Source of the DNA: Actinomycetes bacterium
GTDB taxonomy: Bacteria > Actinomycetota > Actinomycetes > Mycobacteriales > Mycobacteriaceae
Direction: 5' to 3'
DNA length: 64,000 bases
Assembly: GCA_029780675.1 (NCBI GenBank)
Contig: JAKOYE010000101.1
Location: 22,173 to 86,172, forward strand
Shown here: positions 9,006 to 19,918 of the stretch, one piece after another
Position numbering within the stretch: the first letter of the stretch is position 1
Layout of the letters: the number at the start of each line of letters is the position of its first letter
The notes under the pieces: generated by a model
The model's input: only the letters and a program-made list of their open reading frames with translations
The model's database searches: none
What the model was told of the DNA's origin: nothing
Program-made: the position numbers and the translations under genes

Positions 9006-9857
9006 ATGGGCACCTTCTCCGGCAAAACCATGTTCATCTCCGGCGCCAGCCGCGGTATCGGTCTGGCGATCGCCAAGCGAGTGGCCGCCGACGGCGCCAA
9101 CATCGCGCTGGTGGCCAAGACCACCGAGCCGCATCCGAAGCTGCCCGGCACCATCTACACCGCAGCCAAGGAGATCGAGGAGGCCGGCGGACAGGCCCTG
9201 CCGATCGTCGGCGACGTCCGTGACGGAGATTCGGTGGCCGCAGCCGTCGCTCGGACGGTCGAGCAGTTCGGCGGGATCGACATGTGCGTCAACAACGCCA
9301 GCGCCATCAACCTCGGGTCCATCGAACAGGTGCCGCTCAAGCGTTTCGACCTGATGAACGGTATCGAGGTGCGCGGCACCTATGCGGTCTCCCAGGCCTG
9401 CATCCCGCACATGAAGGGCCGGGAGAACCCGCACATCCTGACCCTGTCCCCGCCGATCCGGCTCGAACCCAAGTGGCTGCGGCCCGCCCCGTACATGATG
9501 GCCAAGTACGGGATGACGTTGTGCGCGTTGGGTATTGCCGAAGAACTCAAGGACGCCGGGATCGCCTCGAACACGCTGTGGCCACGCACCATGATCGCCA
9601 CCGCGGCGGTGCAGAACCTGCTCGGCGGCGATGAGTCGATGGCCCGCTCCCGCAAGCCCGAGGTGTACGCCGACTCCGCCTACGCGGTGCTGAGCCGGCC
9701 CGCGCGCGAGTACACCGGACATTCCCTGCTGTGCGAGGACGTGTTGCTGGAGTCCGGCATCACCGACCTGTCGGTCTACGACTGCGTCCCGGGCTCGGAG
9801 TTGGGCGTGGACCTGTGGGTGGACAGCCCGAATCCGCCGGGGTACGCCCAGCCCTAG
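9006..9857 (+). CDS. SDR family oxidoreductase (Rv3224-like)
   Basis: FISGASRGIGLAIAKRVA, NNASAI, MMAKYGMT. Confidence 0.9.
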   Translation: MGTFSGKTMFISGASRGIGLAIAKRVAADGANIALVAKTTEPHPKLPGTIYTAAKEIEEAGGQALPIVGDVRDGDSVAAAVARTVEQFGGIDMCVNNASAINLGSIEQVPLKRFDLMNGIEVRGTYAVSQACIPHMKGRENPHILTLSPPIRLEPKWLRPAPYMMAKYGMTLCALGIAEELKDAGIASNTLWPRTMIATAAVQNLLGGDESMARSRKPEVYADSAYAVLSRPAREYTGHSLLCEDVLLESGITDLSVYDCVPGSELGVDLWVDSPNPPGYAQP

Positions 9858-9905
9858 GGATGCGCCCACGCGGCGCGGATTTTTGTCGGGCTGCCTCGAT
9901 AGAAT

Positions 9906-9921
9906 TCGAACATGCATTCGA
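9906..9921. promoter_or_regulatory. LexA-like SOS box TCGAACATGCATTCGA
   Basis: 11/12 arm positions match mycobacterial consensus TCGAAC-N4-GTTCGA; overlaps ATG of the DUF222/HNH gene. Confidence 0.6.
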
Positions 9922-11270
9922 AGGATGTCGACGGGGCGGTCGAACAGATCGACGCCGCCATCGACGTCCTCGAATCGATCGATCTGACCGGCCTGAACGC
10001 CGGGGATCTCATCCGGCTGGCCGGTCGCTGCGAGACACTCGTCCGCCGGCAGGCGGTGGTGCGTGGCGACATCGCCCTGGAGGTCGGACGCCGGGACGTC
10101 AGCGAGGTAGGTGGGGCGCCGCACAGGGTGCTGGCCGACTGGCTGCGGATCAGCCCCGCCGAGGCGCGCCGGCGGGCGGCCATGGTGGAGCCGCTGACGG
10201 GGCGGACCGCACTGACCGGCGAGCCGCTACCCGCGCGCCAGCCCGCGACAGCACAGGCCTGGCGGGAGGGCGTGCTCGACGTCGAGCATGTGCGGGTCAT
10301 CCAGCGGTTTCTGGCCGACTTGCCGATCGCGGTGCCACGCGATGACCGGGAGGACGCCGAGGCGTTCCTCGCCGGACATGCCCGCACACTGCGGCCGGAT
10401 CAGCTGGCCCGACTGGCTGAGAGGTTGGCGCTGACGCTCAACCCCGATGGCGATTTCAGCGACGCCGACCGGGCGCTGCGCCGGGGATTCACCTGGAGCA
10501 GGCAGGACGCCAACGGGATGAGCACCGGGCGGCTCGTGGCCACCCCGGCACTGCGGGCCGAGTTCGACGCATGGTTTGCCAAGTTCGCCGCCCCCGGCGT
10601 GTGCAATCCGGCTGACCCGCACCCCGCCGTCGACGACCAACCCAGCCAGGACCAGATCGACGCCGACCGGCGCACCCATGCTCAGCGTCAACACGATGCC
10701 CTGTCCGCGCTCGTGCGCGGCCAACTCGGTGACCCGAAACTGGGCACCCACCGGGGACTCCCCGTCACGGTGATCATCTCAGCGAGCCTGCAAGACCTGC
10801 AGAGCCAGGCCGGGCTCGGCGTGACCGCAGGTGGCACCGTCGTCCCGATGAGCGACGTCATCCGGATGAGCAGCCACGCGTACCACTATCTGACCGTGTT
10901 CGACGAGTCGTCCGGACGCTCGCTGTGGCTGGGACGGAGCAAGCGCATCGCCTCCGCCGATCAGTGGGTGGTCCTCTATGAATCGGACAGGGGGTGCACG
11001 TTCCCCGGATGTACCGTTCCGGGCTACGGCTGCCAAGCCCATCACGCCGTCAAGGGCTGGGCGCAGGGCGGGTCCACCGACATCGACGATCTGACGCTGG
11101 CCTGCGGGCCGCACAACCGTCTGGTCGAACGGTGCGGCTGGACGACCCGCAAACGCAGCGACGGAACGACCGAATGGCTACCGCCACCTCAGCTACCGCT
11201 TGTCGGCGGAGTGAACTCCTACCACCACGCGGACAAGGTCGTCCGCCGGTTCCGAAGGGCGAAGGAGTGA
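9912..11270 (+). CDS. DUF222 / HNH endonuclease signature protein (13E12 repeat family)
   Basis: C-terminal [51 protein letters not shown]222-like N-terminal region. Confidence 0.85.
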   Translation: MHSKDVDGAVEQIDAAIDVLESIDLTGLNAGDLIRLAGRCETLVRRQAVVRGDIALEVGRRDVSEVGGAPHRVLADWLRISPAEARRRAAMVEPLTGRTALTGEPLPARQPATAQAWREGVLDVEHVRVIQRFLADLPIAVPRDDREDAEAFLAGHARTLRPDQLARLAERLALTLNPDGDFSDADRALRRGFTWSRQDANGMSTGRLVATPALRAEFDAWFAKFAAPGVCNPADPHPAVDDQPSQDQIDADRRTHAQRQHDALSALVRGQLGDPKLGTHRGLPVTVIISASLQDLQSQAGLGVTAGGTVVPMSDVIRMSSHAYHYLTVFDESSGRSLWLGRSKRIASADQWVVLYESDRGCTFPGCTVPGYGCQAHHAVKGWAQGGSTDIDDLTLACGPHNRLVERCGWTTRKRSDGTTEWLPPPQLPLVGGVNSYHHADKVVRRFRRAKE

Positions 11271-11302
11271 GGATCGGGGGTTGGTTGTGCCCGGCTCTTG
11301 GC

Positions 11303-12835
11303 TCAGCCCTTACCGATCCCGAAACGGCGAAGCCCGTGGCCGGCGAAAGCCCGCATGGCCGCCAGCGCCAGCTTGACCTGGCTCTTCGACGAGGAGTACC
11401 AGAGCAGCTCGGACTTCTGGGTCGGGATCCGCGGGGCGGTGATGGCCTGCTGCCGGCAGAACTTGATCAGTCCCGCCGCTCCGCCCGCCCGGTATCCGAT
11501 ACCGGATTCCTTCCAGCCGCCCATCGGCAGGCCGGGGCAGAACACGTTGGTCAGCGCGTCGTTGACGTTGACCGCGCCGCACTCCAGCCGCCGGGCCACC
11601 CGCTCGCCGCGGGCGTTGTCCCCGGTCCACACGGTGGCGGACAACCCGTACTTGGAATCGTTGGCCAGCCGCACGGCCTCGTCCTCATCGGCGACCTTGA
11701 CCACCGGCAGGGTGGGCCCGAAGGTCTCCTCGGCGATGCAGGTCATCTCCGGGGTGACGTCGGCGAGCACGGTCGGCTGGAAGAAGGTGCCCCGCCCTGC
11801 GGGCTTGCCGCCTGCCAGCACCCGGGCGCCGGCCTCGGTGGCCTCATCGACGTGACGGGCGACGATATCCCGCTGGGCGGCGGTGGCCATCGCGCCGACG
11901 TCGAAGGTCAGACCCGGCGCGGATTCGCTCCCCTGCTGAAGTTTGCGGACGTTCTCGGTCAGCCGGGCGACGAACTCGTCGTACACCGGAGCCTCGACAT
12001 AGACCCGCTCCACCGAAACGCACACCTGCCCGGAATTGAACATCCCGCCCCAGGCGATGCCGTTGGCGGCGCGCTCGACATCGGCGTCGGCCAGCACGAT
12101 CGCCGGGTCCTTACCGCCGAGTTCCAGGCTGAACGGCTTGAGCTGCTCGGCGCAGGCCACCCCGACCTTGCGGCCGGTGGCCGTCGACCCGGTGAAGTGG
12201 ACGTAATCGGACACGTCGATCACCGATGCGCCGGTGGCGCCATAGCCGGTGGCCAGCGCCAGCACCGGCGGAGCACCGACCTCGTTCCAGCCGCGGACGA
12301 ACTCGACGGCCGAAAGCGGAGTCACCTCAGAGGGTTTCAGCAAGACCGCCGCCCCGGCGGCCAGCGCGGGCACCACGTCCAGTGCCAGCATCGCCAGGGG
12401 GAAATTCCACGGCTCGATGATCCCCACCACCGGGTAGGGCCGGTAGACCGTGGTGAGCTTCTTGACGCGGTAGAGCAGGCTGTGCGGGGTCGGGTGCTTG
12501 TCGGCGAGGAACTCCTCGGCGTGGCCGGCCCAATAGTTGATCGAGTCGGCCAGGGCGACCGCCTCGACGCTGGCGTCGCCGCGGGACTTGCCGGTCTCCG
12601 ACATCAACACGTCGGTGAGATGGCCGGTGTTGTCCAGGACCCACTCCTGCCAGCGCATCATCCAGGTCTTGCGACCGCGCGGGCCGATGGCCTCCCACTC
12701 GGCCTGTGCGGCGCGCAGTTGACGGGCTTTCTCGGCGACAACCTCGGGGCTGTCGACGGGCACCGAACCGACGACGCTGCCGTCGGCCGGGTTGTGCACG
12801 GTGATGGTGTCTGTGCTGGTCTGAACCGCAGTCAT
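11303..12835 (-). CDS. NAD(P)+-dependent aldehyde / succinate-semialdehyde dehydrogenase
   Basis: [64 protein letters not shown]. Confidence 0.88.
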   Translation of the reverse strand: MTAVQTSTDTITVHNPADGSVVGSVPVDSPEVVAEKARQLRAAQAEWEAIGPRGRKTWMMRWQEWVLDNTGHLTDVLMSETGKSRGDASVEAVALADSINYWAGHAEEFLADKHPTPHSLLYRVKKLTTVYRPYPVVGIIEPWNFPLAMLALDVVPALAAGAAVLLKPSEVTPLSAVEFVRGWNEVGAPPVLALATGYGATGASVIDVSDYVHFTGSTATGRKVGVACAEQLKPFSLELGGKDPAIVLADADVERAANGIAWGGMFNSGQVCVSVERVYVEAPVYDEFVARLTENVRKLQQGSESAPGLTFDVGAMATAAQRDIVARHVDEATEAGARVLAGGKPAGRGTFFQPTVLADVTPEMTCIAEETFGPTLPVVKVADEDEAVRLANDSKYGLSATVWTGDNARGERVARRLECGAVNVNDALTNVFCPGLPMGGWKESGIGYRAGGAAGLIKFCRQQAITAPRIPTQKSELLWYSSSKSQVKLALAAMRAFAGHGLRRFGIGKG

Positions 12836-12844
12836 GCTGCGAGC

Positions 12845-13660
12845 TTAGAACAAACCCACCGGTTGGTTGCCCGGCCCTGCCGGTTCGATGAGCTCAGGAC
12901 CGTTGTTGGCGACGTTGTTGACCATTGTCGACACCTCCCGCATTGCCATCGGGGCGGTGTCCGGCGGGCCGACGAGCAGATCCTGTGGCGCGGGGGCCTC
13001 CGGATCGAGCCAGCGGTCCCAGTCGGATTCGGCGAGCACCAGGGGCATCCGGTCATGCACCCGGGCGAAACCGCCGACCGCATCGGTGGTGATGACGGTG
13101 CAGGTCAGCATGGGTTCAGCCGCTGGGTCCGGACCGGGGCGCCACACCGACCACAGCCCGGCCACCAGCAGCGGTTTGCCGTCCGGCCGGAAGAAGTAGA
13201 ACGGAGTCTTGCGGCCCCGCCTCGGATGAGTTCCGGCGCCCTCCGCGTGGGGTTCGTTGGGCTGCCACTCGTAGTAACCGTCCATCGGGATCAGGCAGCG
13301 CTTACGGGCCGCGGCGGACCGGAACGCCGGCGAGGTGGTGACGGTTTCGGCGCGGGCGTTGATCAGTTGCGGGCCACGGGTGGGCGGGCCACCGTCGGGG
13401 CCGGGTTTCACCCAGGACGGCAGCAGTCCCCAACGCATCAGCCGGATGCGACGGTGGTCCTCGCGGTCGACGACGGCCACGATCGGGGTGGTCGGCGCCA
13501 CGTTGTAGTTAGCGGCACCGTAGTTAGCGGCACCGTAGTTAGCGGCACCGTAGTTAGCGGCACCGTAGTTGGAGGCACCGCTCACGCCGGTCTCGTCGAT
13601 CGCATCAAGTTCCAGGGCCAGCCGAGCAGGATCGGTGGTCATTGCGAAACGCCCGCACAC
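12845..13660 (-). CDS. SRAP/HMCES (YedK) abasic-site processing protein
   Basis: [10 protein letters not shown] (initiator then catalytic Cys), [39 protein letters not shown]. Confidence 0.88.
   Translation of the reverse strand: MCGRFAMTTDPARLALELDAIDETGVSGASNYGAANYGAANYGAANYGAANYNVAPTTPIVAVVDREDHRRIRLMRWGLLPSWVKPGPDGGPPTRGPQLINARAETVTTSPAFRSAAARKRCLIPMDGYYEWQPNEPHAEGAGTHPRRGRKTPFYFFRPDGKPLLVAGLWSVWRPGPDPAAEPMLTCTVITTDAVGGFARVHDRMPLVLAESDWDRWLDPEAPAPQDLLVGPPDTAPMAMREVSTMVNNVANNGPELIEPAGPGNQPVGLF
13505..13579 (-). repeat. 5 x 15-bp in-frame tandem repeat (NYGAA) inside the SRAP gene
   Basis: gtagttagcggcacc repeated; encodes [28 protein letters not shown]. Confidence 0.95.
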
Positions 13661-13720
13661 ACCACCATTGTGACGGGCCCTTTGCCGGACCGGCGGGACG
13701 CAGCAGGGCAGGATGGAGCC

Positions 13721-15058
13721 GTGAACCTCTGGCCTGCCCCTACCGCCCCCGGACCGGTGCATGCCACGGTGGCGGTCCCGGGCTCGAAGTCGATGACGAA
13801 CCGGGCGCTCATCCTGGCCGCGCTGGCCGCCGCGCAGGGTGGCGGCCCGTCCCACCTCACCGGGGCGTTGCGCAGCCGTGACACCGACCTGATGATCGGC
13901 GCGCTGCAGACCCTCGGGTTCACCGTCGACGGTGCCGGCGCCGACCTGGTCGTCGGCGGGGGCCTGGATGCCGGAACGGACGCCCGCATCGACTGCGGCC
14001 TGGCCGGCACCGTGCTGCGCTTCGTCCCGCCCCTGGCCGCGCTCGGTTCGGCGGCGGTGACGTTCGACGGCGACGAGCAGGCTCGGGCCCGGCCGATCAC
14101 TCCCCTGCTGGATGCGCTGCGCGGACTCGGCGTCGATATCCGCACCGCTGCTCCCGACGCCGGACTGCCGTTCACCGTGCAGGGCCACGGTGCGGTGGCC
14201 GGCGGCACGGTCCGCATCGACGCCTCGGCGTCCTCGCAGTTCGTCTCCGGCCTGCTGCTGTCGGGGGCCGCGTTCACCGGGGGGCTGACCGTCGAGCACA
14301 CCGGGACCACGGTGCCCTCAGCCCCGCACATCGCGATGACGGTGGCCATGCTCGCCGAGGCCGGCATCGAGGTCGACGACACCGTGCCGAACCGCTGGCG
14401 GGTCGCCCCGGGCCGGGCGAAGGCCCACCGGTGGGCGATCGAACCGGACCTGTCCAACGCGGTTCCGTTCGCCGCCGCGGCGGCGGTGACCGGCGGGCAG
14501 GTTCGGATCACCGGGTGGCCGACCATCAGCGTCCAGCCCGCACCGATCATCCTGGCCATCCTTCGCCTGCTGGGATGCACTGTCGCCCATCAGGATTCCG
14601 CCCACGCAGATTCCGACCATGAGAATTCCGACCATAAGGATTCGGGTCTTCTGGTGACGGGACCGAACGGCTACAGCGGTTTCGACATGGACCTCAACGA
14701 AGTCGGCGAGCTGACTCCGTCGATGGCGGTGCTGGCCGCGCTGGCCGAGCCGGGCTCGGTGTCGCGGCTCACCGGGATCGCGCATCTGCGCGGTCACGAG
14801 ACCGATCGGCTCTCCGCCCTGAGCACTGAGATCAACCGGCTCGGCGGGGACTGCGTCGAAGAACCCGACGCCCTGGTGATCACCGCCCGGCCGCTGCACG
14901 GCGGCGTCTGGCACTCCTACGCCGACCACCGGATGGCGATGGCCGGTGCGATCGTCGGGCTGCGGGTGCCCGGCGTTCAGGTCGAGAACATCGCCACGAC
15001 CGCCAAGACCCTGCCGGAGTTCCCCGCGCTGTGGGCGGCGCTGCTGGGGTCGGTTTGA
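13721..15058 (+). CDS. aroA: 3-phosphoshikimate 1-carboxyvinyltransferase (EPSP synthase)
   Basis: [36 protein letters not shown] start; the longer ORF from 10994 is an in-frame antisense extension. Confidence 0.92.
   Translation: MNLWPAPTAPGPVHATVAVPGSKSMTNRALILAALAAAQGGGPSHLTGALRSRDTDLMIGALQTLGFTVDGAGADLVVGGGLDAGTDARIDCGLAGTVLRFVPPLAALGSAAVTFDGDEQARARPITPLLDALRGLGVDIRTAAPDAGLPFTVQGHGAVAGGTVRIDASASSQFVSGLLLSGAAFTGGLTVEHTGTTVPSAPHIAMTVAMLAEAGIEVDDTVPNRWRVAPGRAKAHRWAIEPDLSNAVPFAAAAAVTGGQVRITGWPTISVQPAPIILAILRLLGCTVAHQDSAHADSDHENSDHKDSGLLVTGPNGYSGFDMDLNEVGELTPSMAVLAALAEPGSVSRLTGIAHLRGHETDRLSALSTEINRLGGDCVEEPDALVITARPLHGGVWHSYADHRMAMAGAIVGLRVPGVQVENIATTAKTLPEFPALWAALLGSV
14588..14647 (+). repeat. 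4 x 15-bp in-frame degenerate tandem repeat in aroA ([20 protein letters not shown])
   Basis: Read directly. Confidence 0.88.
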
Positions 15059-16080
15059 TCGCACGCGAGTACGACGAGTCCGATGTGCACGTCCGCGCCG
15101 GACGCCGCGGCTCCCGTCCGCGCACCAAGACCCGACCCGAGCACGCCGACGCCGAATCGGCCATGGTCGTGACGGTGGATCGGGGCCGGTGGGGATGCGT
15201 CCTGAGCGATCCGCACCGCCGGGTGACCGCCATGCGGGCCCGCGAACTGGGCCGCACCCCGATCGTCGTCGGCGACCAGGTGGACGTGGTCGGCGATCTG
15301 TCCGGGCGGCCCGACACGCTGGCCCGGATCGTGCGCCGCGGTCCCCGCCGCAGCGTGCTGCGCCGCACCGCCGACGACACCGACCCGACCGAACGGGTGG
15401 TGGTCGCCAACGCCGACCAGATGATGGTGGTGGTGGCACTGGCCGACCCGCCTCCGCGCACCGGATTGGTGGACCGGGCCTTGATCGCCGCCTACACCGG
15501 GGGCCTTCGGCCCATCCTGTGCCTGACCAAGACCGACCTCGCCCCGGCGGAGCCCTTCGCCGAGCAGTTTGCCGATCTGGACCTGACCGTGGTGACCGCC
15601 GGACGCGACCAACCGCTGGAACCGGTGCACCAACTCCTGGACGGCCATACCACGGTGCTCCTCGGCCATTCCGGCGTCGGTAAATCCACCCTGGTGAATC
15701 GGCTTGTGCCGCAGGCAGATCGGGCCACGGGCGACGTGTCGGGGGTGGGCAAGGGCCGGCACACCTCCACCCAGTCGGTGGCGCTGCCGTTGGCCGCCGG
15801 AGGGTGGGTGATCGACACCCCCGGGCTGCGGTCGTTCGGGCTGGCCCATATCGCCCCCGACGACGTCGTCACCGCGTTCTCCGATCTGGCCGCGGCGGTG
15901 GCGGACTGCCCCCGCGGCTGCGGGCATCTCGGCCCGCCCGCCGACCCGGAGTGCGCGCTGGACGCGCTCGAGGGCGCTCCGGCCCGGCGGGTGGCCGCCG
16001 CCCGCCGACTGCTGACCGTGCTTCACCAACAGCGTGCTTCACCAACAGGAGGAGAGACAGACAGGATGAGAGATCAATGA
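15055..16080 (+). CDS. rsgA: ribosome small subunit-dependent GTPase RsgA
   Basis: [18 protein letters not shown], circularly permuted GTPase motifs, C-terminal Cys cluster; TTG start overlapping aroA stop. Confidence 0.88.
   Translation: MIAREYDESDVHVRAGRRGSRPRTKTRPEHADAESAMVVTVDRGRWGCVLSDPHRRVTAMRARELGRTPIVVGDQVDVVGDLSGRPDTLARIVRRGPRRSVLRRTADDTDPTERVVVANADQMMVVVALADPPPRTGLVDRALIAAYTGGLRPILCLTKTDLAPAEPFAEQFADLDLTVVTAGRDQPLEPVHQLLDGHTTVLLGHSGVGKSTLVNRLVPQADRATGDVSGVGKGRHTSTQSVALPLAAGGWVIDTPGLRSFGLAHIAPDDVVTAFSDLAAAVADCPRGCGHLGPPADPECALDALEGAPARRVAAARRLLTVLHQQRASPTGGETDRMRDQ
16018..16049 (+). repeat. 16-bp direct duplication (gtgcttcaccaacagc) at the 3' end of rsgA
   Basis: Two copies at 16018 and 16034. 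Confidence 0.85.
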
Positions 16081-16934
16081 GCACCACCGTGGGCGGCGTC
16101 CCGCTCATCACCCTGAACGACGGCCATCAGATCCCGCAGTTGGGGTTCGGGGTGTACCAGGTTCCCCCGGAAGAGACCGCAACGACCGTTCGCACGGCGG
16201 TGGAGATCGGCTACCGGCACATCGACACCGCTCAGATGTACGGCAACGAGAAAGGCGTCGGTCAGGGGATCCGGGATGCGGGTGTCGACCGTGGCCACGT
16301 GTTCATCACCAGCAAGCTCAACAACGGTTTTCACCGCCCGGATGACGCCCGCCGGGCCTTCGACCAGACGCTGGCGGATCTGGGCACCGACTACGTCGAC
16401 CTGTTCCTCATCCACTGGCCGCTGCCCACCCGCTACGACGGCGACTTCGTCTCCACCTGGAAGACGTTGGAGGAGTTCAAGGCCGACGGCCGGGCCCGCA
16501 GCATTGGGGTGTCCAACTTCGAGATCCATCACCTCGAGGAACTCGCCCGCGAGACGCAGACGGTGCCCGCGGTCAACCAGATCGAGGTGCATCCGTATCT
16601 CACCAACGACGCGGTCCGGGCCTACGGCGTCGAGCACAACATCGTCACCGAGGGATGGTCGCCGATCGCCCGTGGCAACGTACTGACCGACCCGGTGGTG
16701 TTGCGGATCGCGCGGGCCACCGGGGCGCACCCGGCCCAGGTGGTGCTGCGCTGGCATATCGAACGGGGCGATGTGGTGTTCCCCAAGTCGATGCACCCAC
16801 AGCGGATCAAGGAGAACTTCGAGATCTTCGACTTCGAGATCAACGACGAGGAGATCGAGGCGCTCACCGCACTCGACCGCGGTGAGAAGGGGCGCCAGGG
16901 GCCGCACCCGGACGTGTTCGACTGGATCGGCTGA
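16077..16934 (+). CDS. aldo/keto reductase
   Basis: GFGVYQVPPEET, RHIDTAQMYGNEKGVGQGI, LFLIHWPLPT, GVSNFEIHHL; ATGA overlap with rsgA. Confidence 0.92.
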   Translation: MSTTVGGVPLITLNDGHQIPQLGFGVYQVPPEETATTVRTAVEIGYRHIDTAQMYGNEKGVGQGIRDAGVDRGHVFITSKLNNGFHRPDDARRAFDQTLADLGTDYVDLFLIHWPLPTRYDGDFVSTWKTLEEFKADGRARSIGVSNFEIHHLEELARETQTVPAVNQIEVHPYLTNDAVRAYGVEHNIVTEGWSPIARGNVLTDPVVLRIARATGAHPAQVVLRWHIERGDVVFPKSMHPQRIKENFEIFDFEINDEEIEALTALDRGEKGRQGPHPDVFDWIG

Positions 16935-16966
16935 TCCGGTCTCAGCGCCCTGTTCGGGTTCAGCGC

Positions 16967-18277
16967 TCAGCGCAAGCGCGAGGCCCGGGAGCGCACCTCG
17001 GCGATCGCCGTCCGCAGACCGCGACGGTGTTCGGCGGGTGCCAGCGCGTCGAACATCCGCTCGCTGCGGGTCTCCGGCGCGTTGTCGGCGCTGTCGCGCA
17101 GGAACCGGTTGGGCAGCGACAGCTTGGCGATGGTGCGCCAGGTCTTGGCATACTGCACCGGCAGCGGGCCACTGGTGTAGGGCAGGTCGTACTTGGCGCA
17201 CAGGGCGCGCACCCGGACCGCGATCCCGGGCAGTCGGTGGCTGGGCAGGTTCGGGTACAGGTGGTGCTCGATCTGGTAGGCCAGGTTGCCGGTGAGGAAC
17301 CCCAGCGCCGGGCCGGCATCGATATTGGCGCTGCCCAGGAGCTGACGCAGGTACCACTGGCCGCGGGTCTCCCCCGCCATATCGGTGAGGCTGAACTTCT
17401 CCGCCCCGTCGGGGAAGTGTCCGCAGAAGATCACCGCATTGGCCCACAGGTTGCGGAGGAGGTTGGCGGTGGCGTTCGCCACCGCCGTCGAGGCGAATCC
17501 GACCCAAGCCGTCGAGGCGAATCCGGCACGAGCCCGCGCGGCGAAGCCGACCCGAGCACCCGAGGCGAAGCCGACCCGGGAGCCGTCCCCCTTCACGACC
17601 CGAACCAGCGCCGTCAGCGCCGGGAAGGCAACGTAGTCCTTGGCCAGCTGGCGGCCCGCCTTGGCACCGAACTCCCGCAGCCGGACCACGGTGGCCGGCC
17701 GGGTCTCGGGGTCGGCGAGCTTGCCGATCTCCAAGTGCTGCAGCGCGATTCCCCACTCGAACCCGATGGCGAGCATCGCGTTGAACGGCACGTTCAGCAG
17801 GTTGCGCGGTCGCCACGGGTCGTCGCGGGTGACCCGCAACAGTCCGTACCCGACATCGTCGTCCATGCCGAGGATGTTGGTGTACTTGTGGTGGGCGACG
17901 TTATGGGTGATCCGCCAGTGTTTGGAGACACCGGCCATATCCCACTCCCAGGTACTGGAGTGGATCTCCGGGTCGTTCATCCAATCCCACTGGCCGTGCA
18001 TGACGTTGTGGCCGATCTCCATGTTCTCGATCACCTTGGCCAGCGCCAGGGTCAAGGTGCCGGCCCACCACGTCCGGCGCCGCGAACCGACGGCCAGCAG
18101 CACCCGGCCGGTGACCTCCAGCCCACGCTGAACGGCGATGGCGCGCCGGATGTAGCGGGCGTCGGCGGCACCCAGCGACTCCTCCACGTCGCGGCGGATG
18201 GCGTCCAGTTCGGTTCCCAGCGCCTCGATGTCGGCCTCGGTGAGGTGCGCGAATGCTTCGATATCGGTGATTGCCAT
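16967..18277 (-). CDS. desA3: fatty acid (stearoyl-CoA) delta-9 desaturase, DesA3-like
   Basis: HNVMHGQWDW, HNVAHHKYTN, QIEHHLYPNLPSHR histidine boxes. Confidence 0.92.
   Translation of the reverse strand: MAITDIEAFAHLTEADIEALGTELDAIRRDVEESLGAADARYIRRAIAVQRGLEVTGRVLLAVGSRRRTWWAGTLTLALAKVIENMEIGHNVMHGQWDWMNDPEIHSSTWEWDMAGVSKHWRITHNVAHHKYTNILGMDDDVGYGLLRVTRDDPWRPRNLLNVPFNAMLAIGFEWGIALQHLEIGKLADPETRPATVVRLREFGAKAGRQLAKDYVAFPALTALVRVVKGDGSRVGFASGARVGFAARARAGFASTAWVGFASTAVANATANLLRNLWANAVIFCGHFPDGAEKFSLTDMAGETRGQWYLRQLLGSANIDAGPALGFLTGNLAYQIEHHLYPNLPSHRLPGIAVRVRALCAKYDLPYTSGPLPVQYAKTWRTIAKLSLPNRFLRDSADNAPETRSERMFDALAPAEHRRGLRTAIAEVRSRASRLR
17484..17579 (-). repeat. 4 x 24-bp in-frame tandem repeat in desA3 (R/W-V/A-GFA-S/A-x-A)
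   Basis: Encodes RVGFASGA RVGFAARA RAGFASTA WVGFASTA. Confidence 0.93.
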
Positions 18278-19413
18278 CAGATGTCCACCACACAGTCTCC
18301 CGCCGGAGCAGTCACGCAGGTCTGCACCCGGTTTCCTGGTTCGTACTCGGTGCCGGTCCGCAGGTCTCGCGCCCGGCCGTCGACCAATGTCACCACGCAG
18401 GTGTGGCAAATGCCCATCCGGCAACCGAACGGTGGCAGAACACCCGCCTGCTCGCCGGCTTCCAGCAGGGTGGTCGCCCCGTCGGCCCGCACCTGCCGCC
18501 CGCTGCCGGCGAAGGTGACCATGCCTCCCGCGCCGGCGTCGCGCGCCACCGGGGCGGCGAACCGCTCGGTGTGCAACCGCTCAGCCAGGTCGGCTCCCGC
18601 CCAGTGCCGTTCGGCGTCGTCGAGAAGTCCACTCGGCCCACAGGCCCAGGTCTGCCGCTCACGCCAGTCCGGCACCAGGTCGCCGATCCGGGCCACGTCC
18701 AGCCTGCCCTCGCTGCGGGTGGTCCGCACCGTCAATCGGTAGCCCGGGCAGGTCCGGCTCAGCTCGGCCAGTTCCGCCCCGAACAGCACATCCTCGGCGG
18801 ACGGGGCGGAATGCACGTGCACGATATCGACCCCACCGAGCGCACCGCCCCCACCGAGCGCACTGCCACCGCCTGCACCACCCGGACCGATCTGGTTGCG
18901 CCGCTTCATGGTTCGCAGCATCGCCAGCACCGGGGTGAGACCGGATCCCGCAGTCAGGAACAGGATCGACGCCGGCGGCGGTTCGGGCAGCACGAAGTCC
19001 CCGCGCGGGGCGGCCAACCGGACCACCGTGCCGGGGGCGAGCCCGGAGACCAGGTGGCTGGACAGGAAGCCCTCCGGCATCGCCTTGACCGTGACGGTCA
19101 CGATGCGCGAACCGGCCCGGGGCACCGAGGTCAGCGAATACGACCGCCAGCGCCACCGGCCGTCGACCAGGACCCCGATGCCGATGTACTGCCCGGCCCG
19201 GTAGTCGTGACCGAAGCCGCGGCCGGGCCGGATCACCAGAGTGGCCGAGTCCCGGGTCTCGGGGCACACCTCGAGAATTCGGCCCCGCAGCTCACGCGCC
19301 GACCACAGCGGATTGAGGAGGCTGAGGTAGTCGTCGGGCAGCAGCGGCGTGGTGAGCAGGCCGGGCAGCGCACCGACGGCGGTGCCGACAGCCCGACGCA
19401 GCAGGCCGGTCAC
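18277..19413 (-). CDS. ferredoxin reductase with C-terminal 2Fe-2S domain (Rv3230c-like, DesA3 electron donor)
   Basis: [50 protein letters not shown] overlap with desA3. Confidence 0.92.
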   Translation of the reverse strand: MTGLLRRAVGTAVGALPGLLTTPLLPDDYLSLLNPLWSARELRGRILEVCPETRDSATLVIRPGRGFGHDYRAGQYIGIGVLVDGRWRWRSYSLTSVPRAGSRIVTVTVKAMPEGFLSSHLVSGLAPGTVVRLAAPRGDFVLPEPPPASILFLTAGSGLTPVLAMLRTMKRRNQIGPGGAGGGSALGGGGALGGVDIVHVHSAPSAEDVLFGAELAELSRTCPGYRLTVRTTRSEGRLDVARIGDLVPDWRERQTWACGPSGLLDDAERHWAGADLAERLHTERFAAPVARDAGAGGMVTFAGSGRQVRADGATTLLEAGEQAGVLPPFGCRMGICHTCVVTLVDGRARDLRTGTEYEPGNRVQTCVTAPAGDCVVDI

Positions 19414-19898
19414 AGCAAGTCGATCAGGAATGGCAACTCGCTCCGGTCGTACCAGGCCAGGTCGTGATCCTGGGCATCGCCGACGGTCAGTTCGGCGTCC
19501 TCGTCGCCGAGATCCGCCTCGTCGATCACCGCGATCGCGGCCTGCACCGCCGGTTCGGCCGCGGCGTTGTCGACGTAGGCCGCCGCCACCTGGTCCAGTC
19601 CGACCGGACCGTCGATCCGCACCACGGCGTCATCGAGATCAGGGCGCGGGTTCGCCTCGGCGTCGGCGATGAGCACCGCCCGTCGCGGACGGGCGCCCGG
19701 CTCGGCGGCGAGCAACCGCAGGGAGGCCAGCGCCGCCTCGCCGATCGCCACTTCGCCGAGTTCCTCGTCGTCGCCGTGCGCGTAGGACTCCCGCAGCGCG
19801 GGCGTCACCGCAAAGGCTGTTCCGCTGAGCGGCTGGATGGACCCGTCATCGACGAGCCGCTCCAGCATGGACAGCGTCGCTGGAATGTAGACCCGCAT
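19410..19898 (-). CDS. conserved hypothetical protein (Rv3231c-like)
   Basis: Intact ORF, syntenic between reductase and ppk2. Confidence 0.75.
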   Translation of the reverse strand: MRVYIPATLSMLERLVDDGSIQPLSGTAFAVTPALRESYAHGDDEELGEVAIGEAALASLRLLAAEPGARPRRAVLIADAEANPRPDLDDAVVRIDGPVGLDQVAAAYVDNAAAEPAVQAAIAVIDEADLGDEDAELTVGDAQDHDLAWYDRSELPFLIDLL

Positions 19899-19918
19899 CG
19901 GTTCCAGGCTACCTGCGG

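Noticed and set aside
9912-11270. 13E12-family gene as an active mobile element
   Set aside because: No flanking terminal repeats, target-site duplication, transposase or integrase could be seen.
10994-13720. Upstream part of the 1354-aa ORF in the aroA frame
   Set aside because: Antisense to an aldehyde dehydrogenase and the SRAP gene; typical spurious long ORF in high-GC DNA. Only 13721-15058 encodes AroA.
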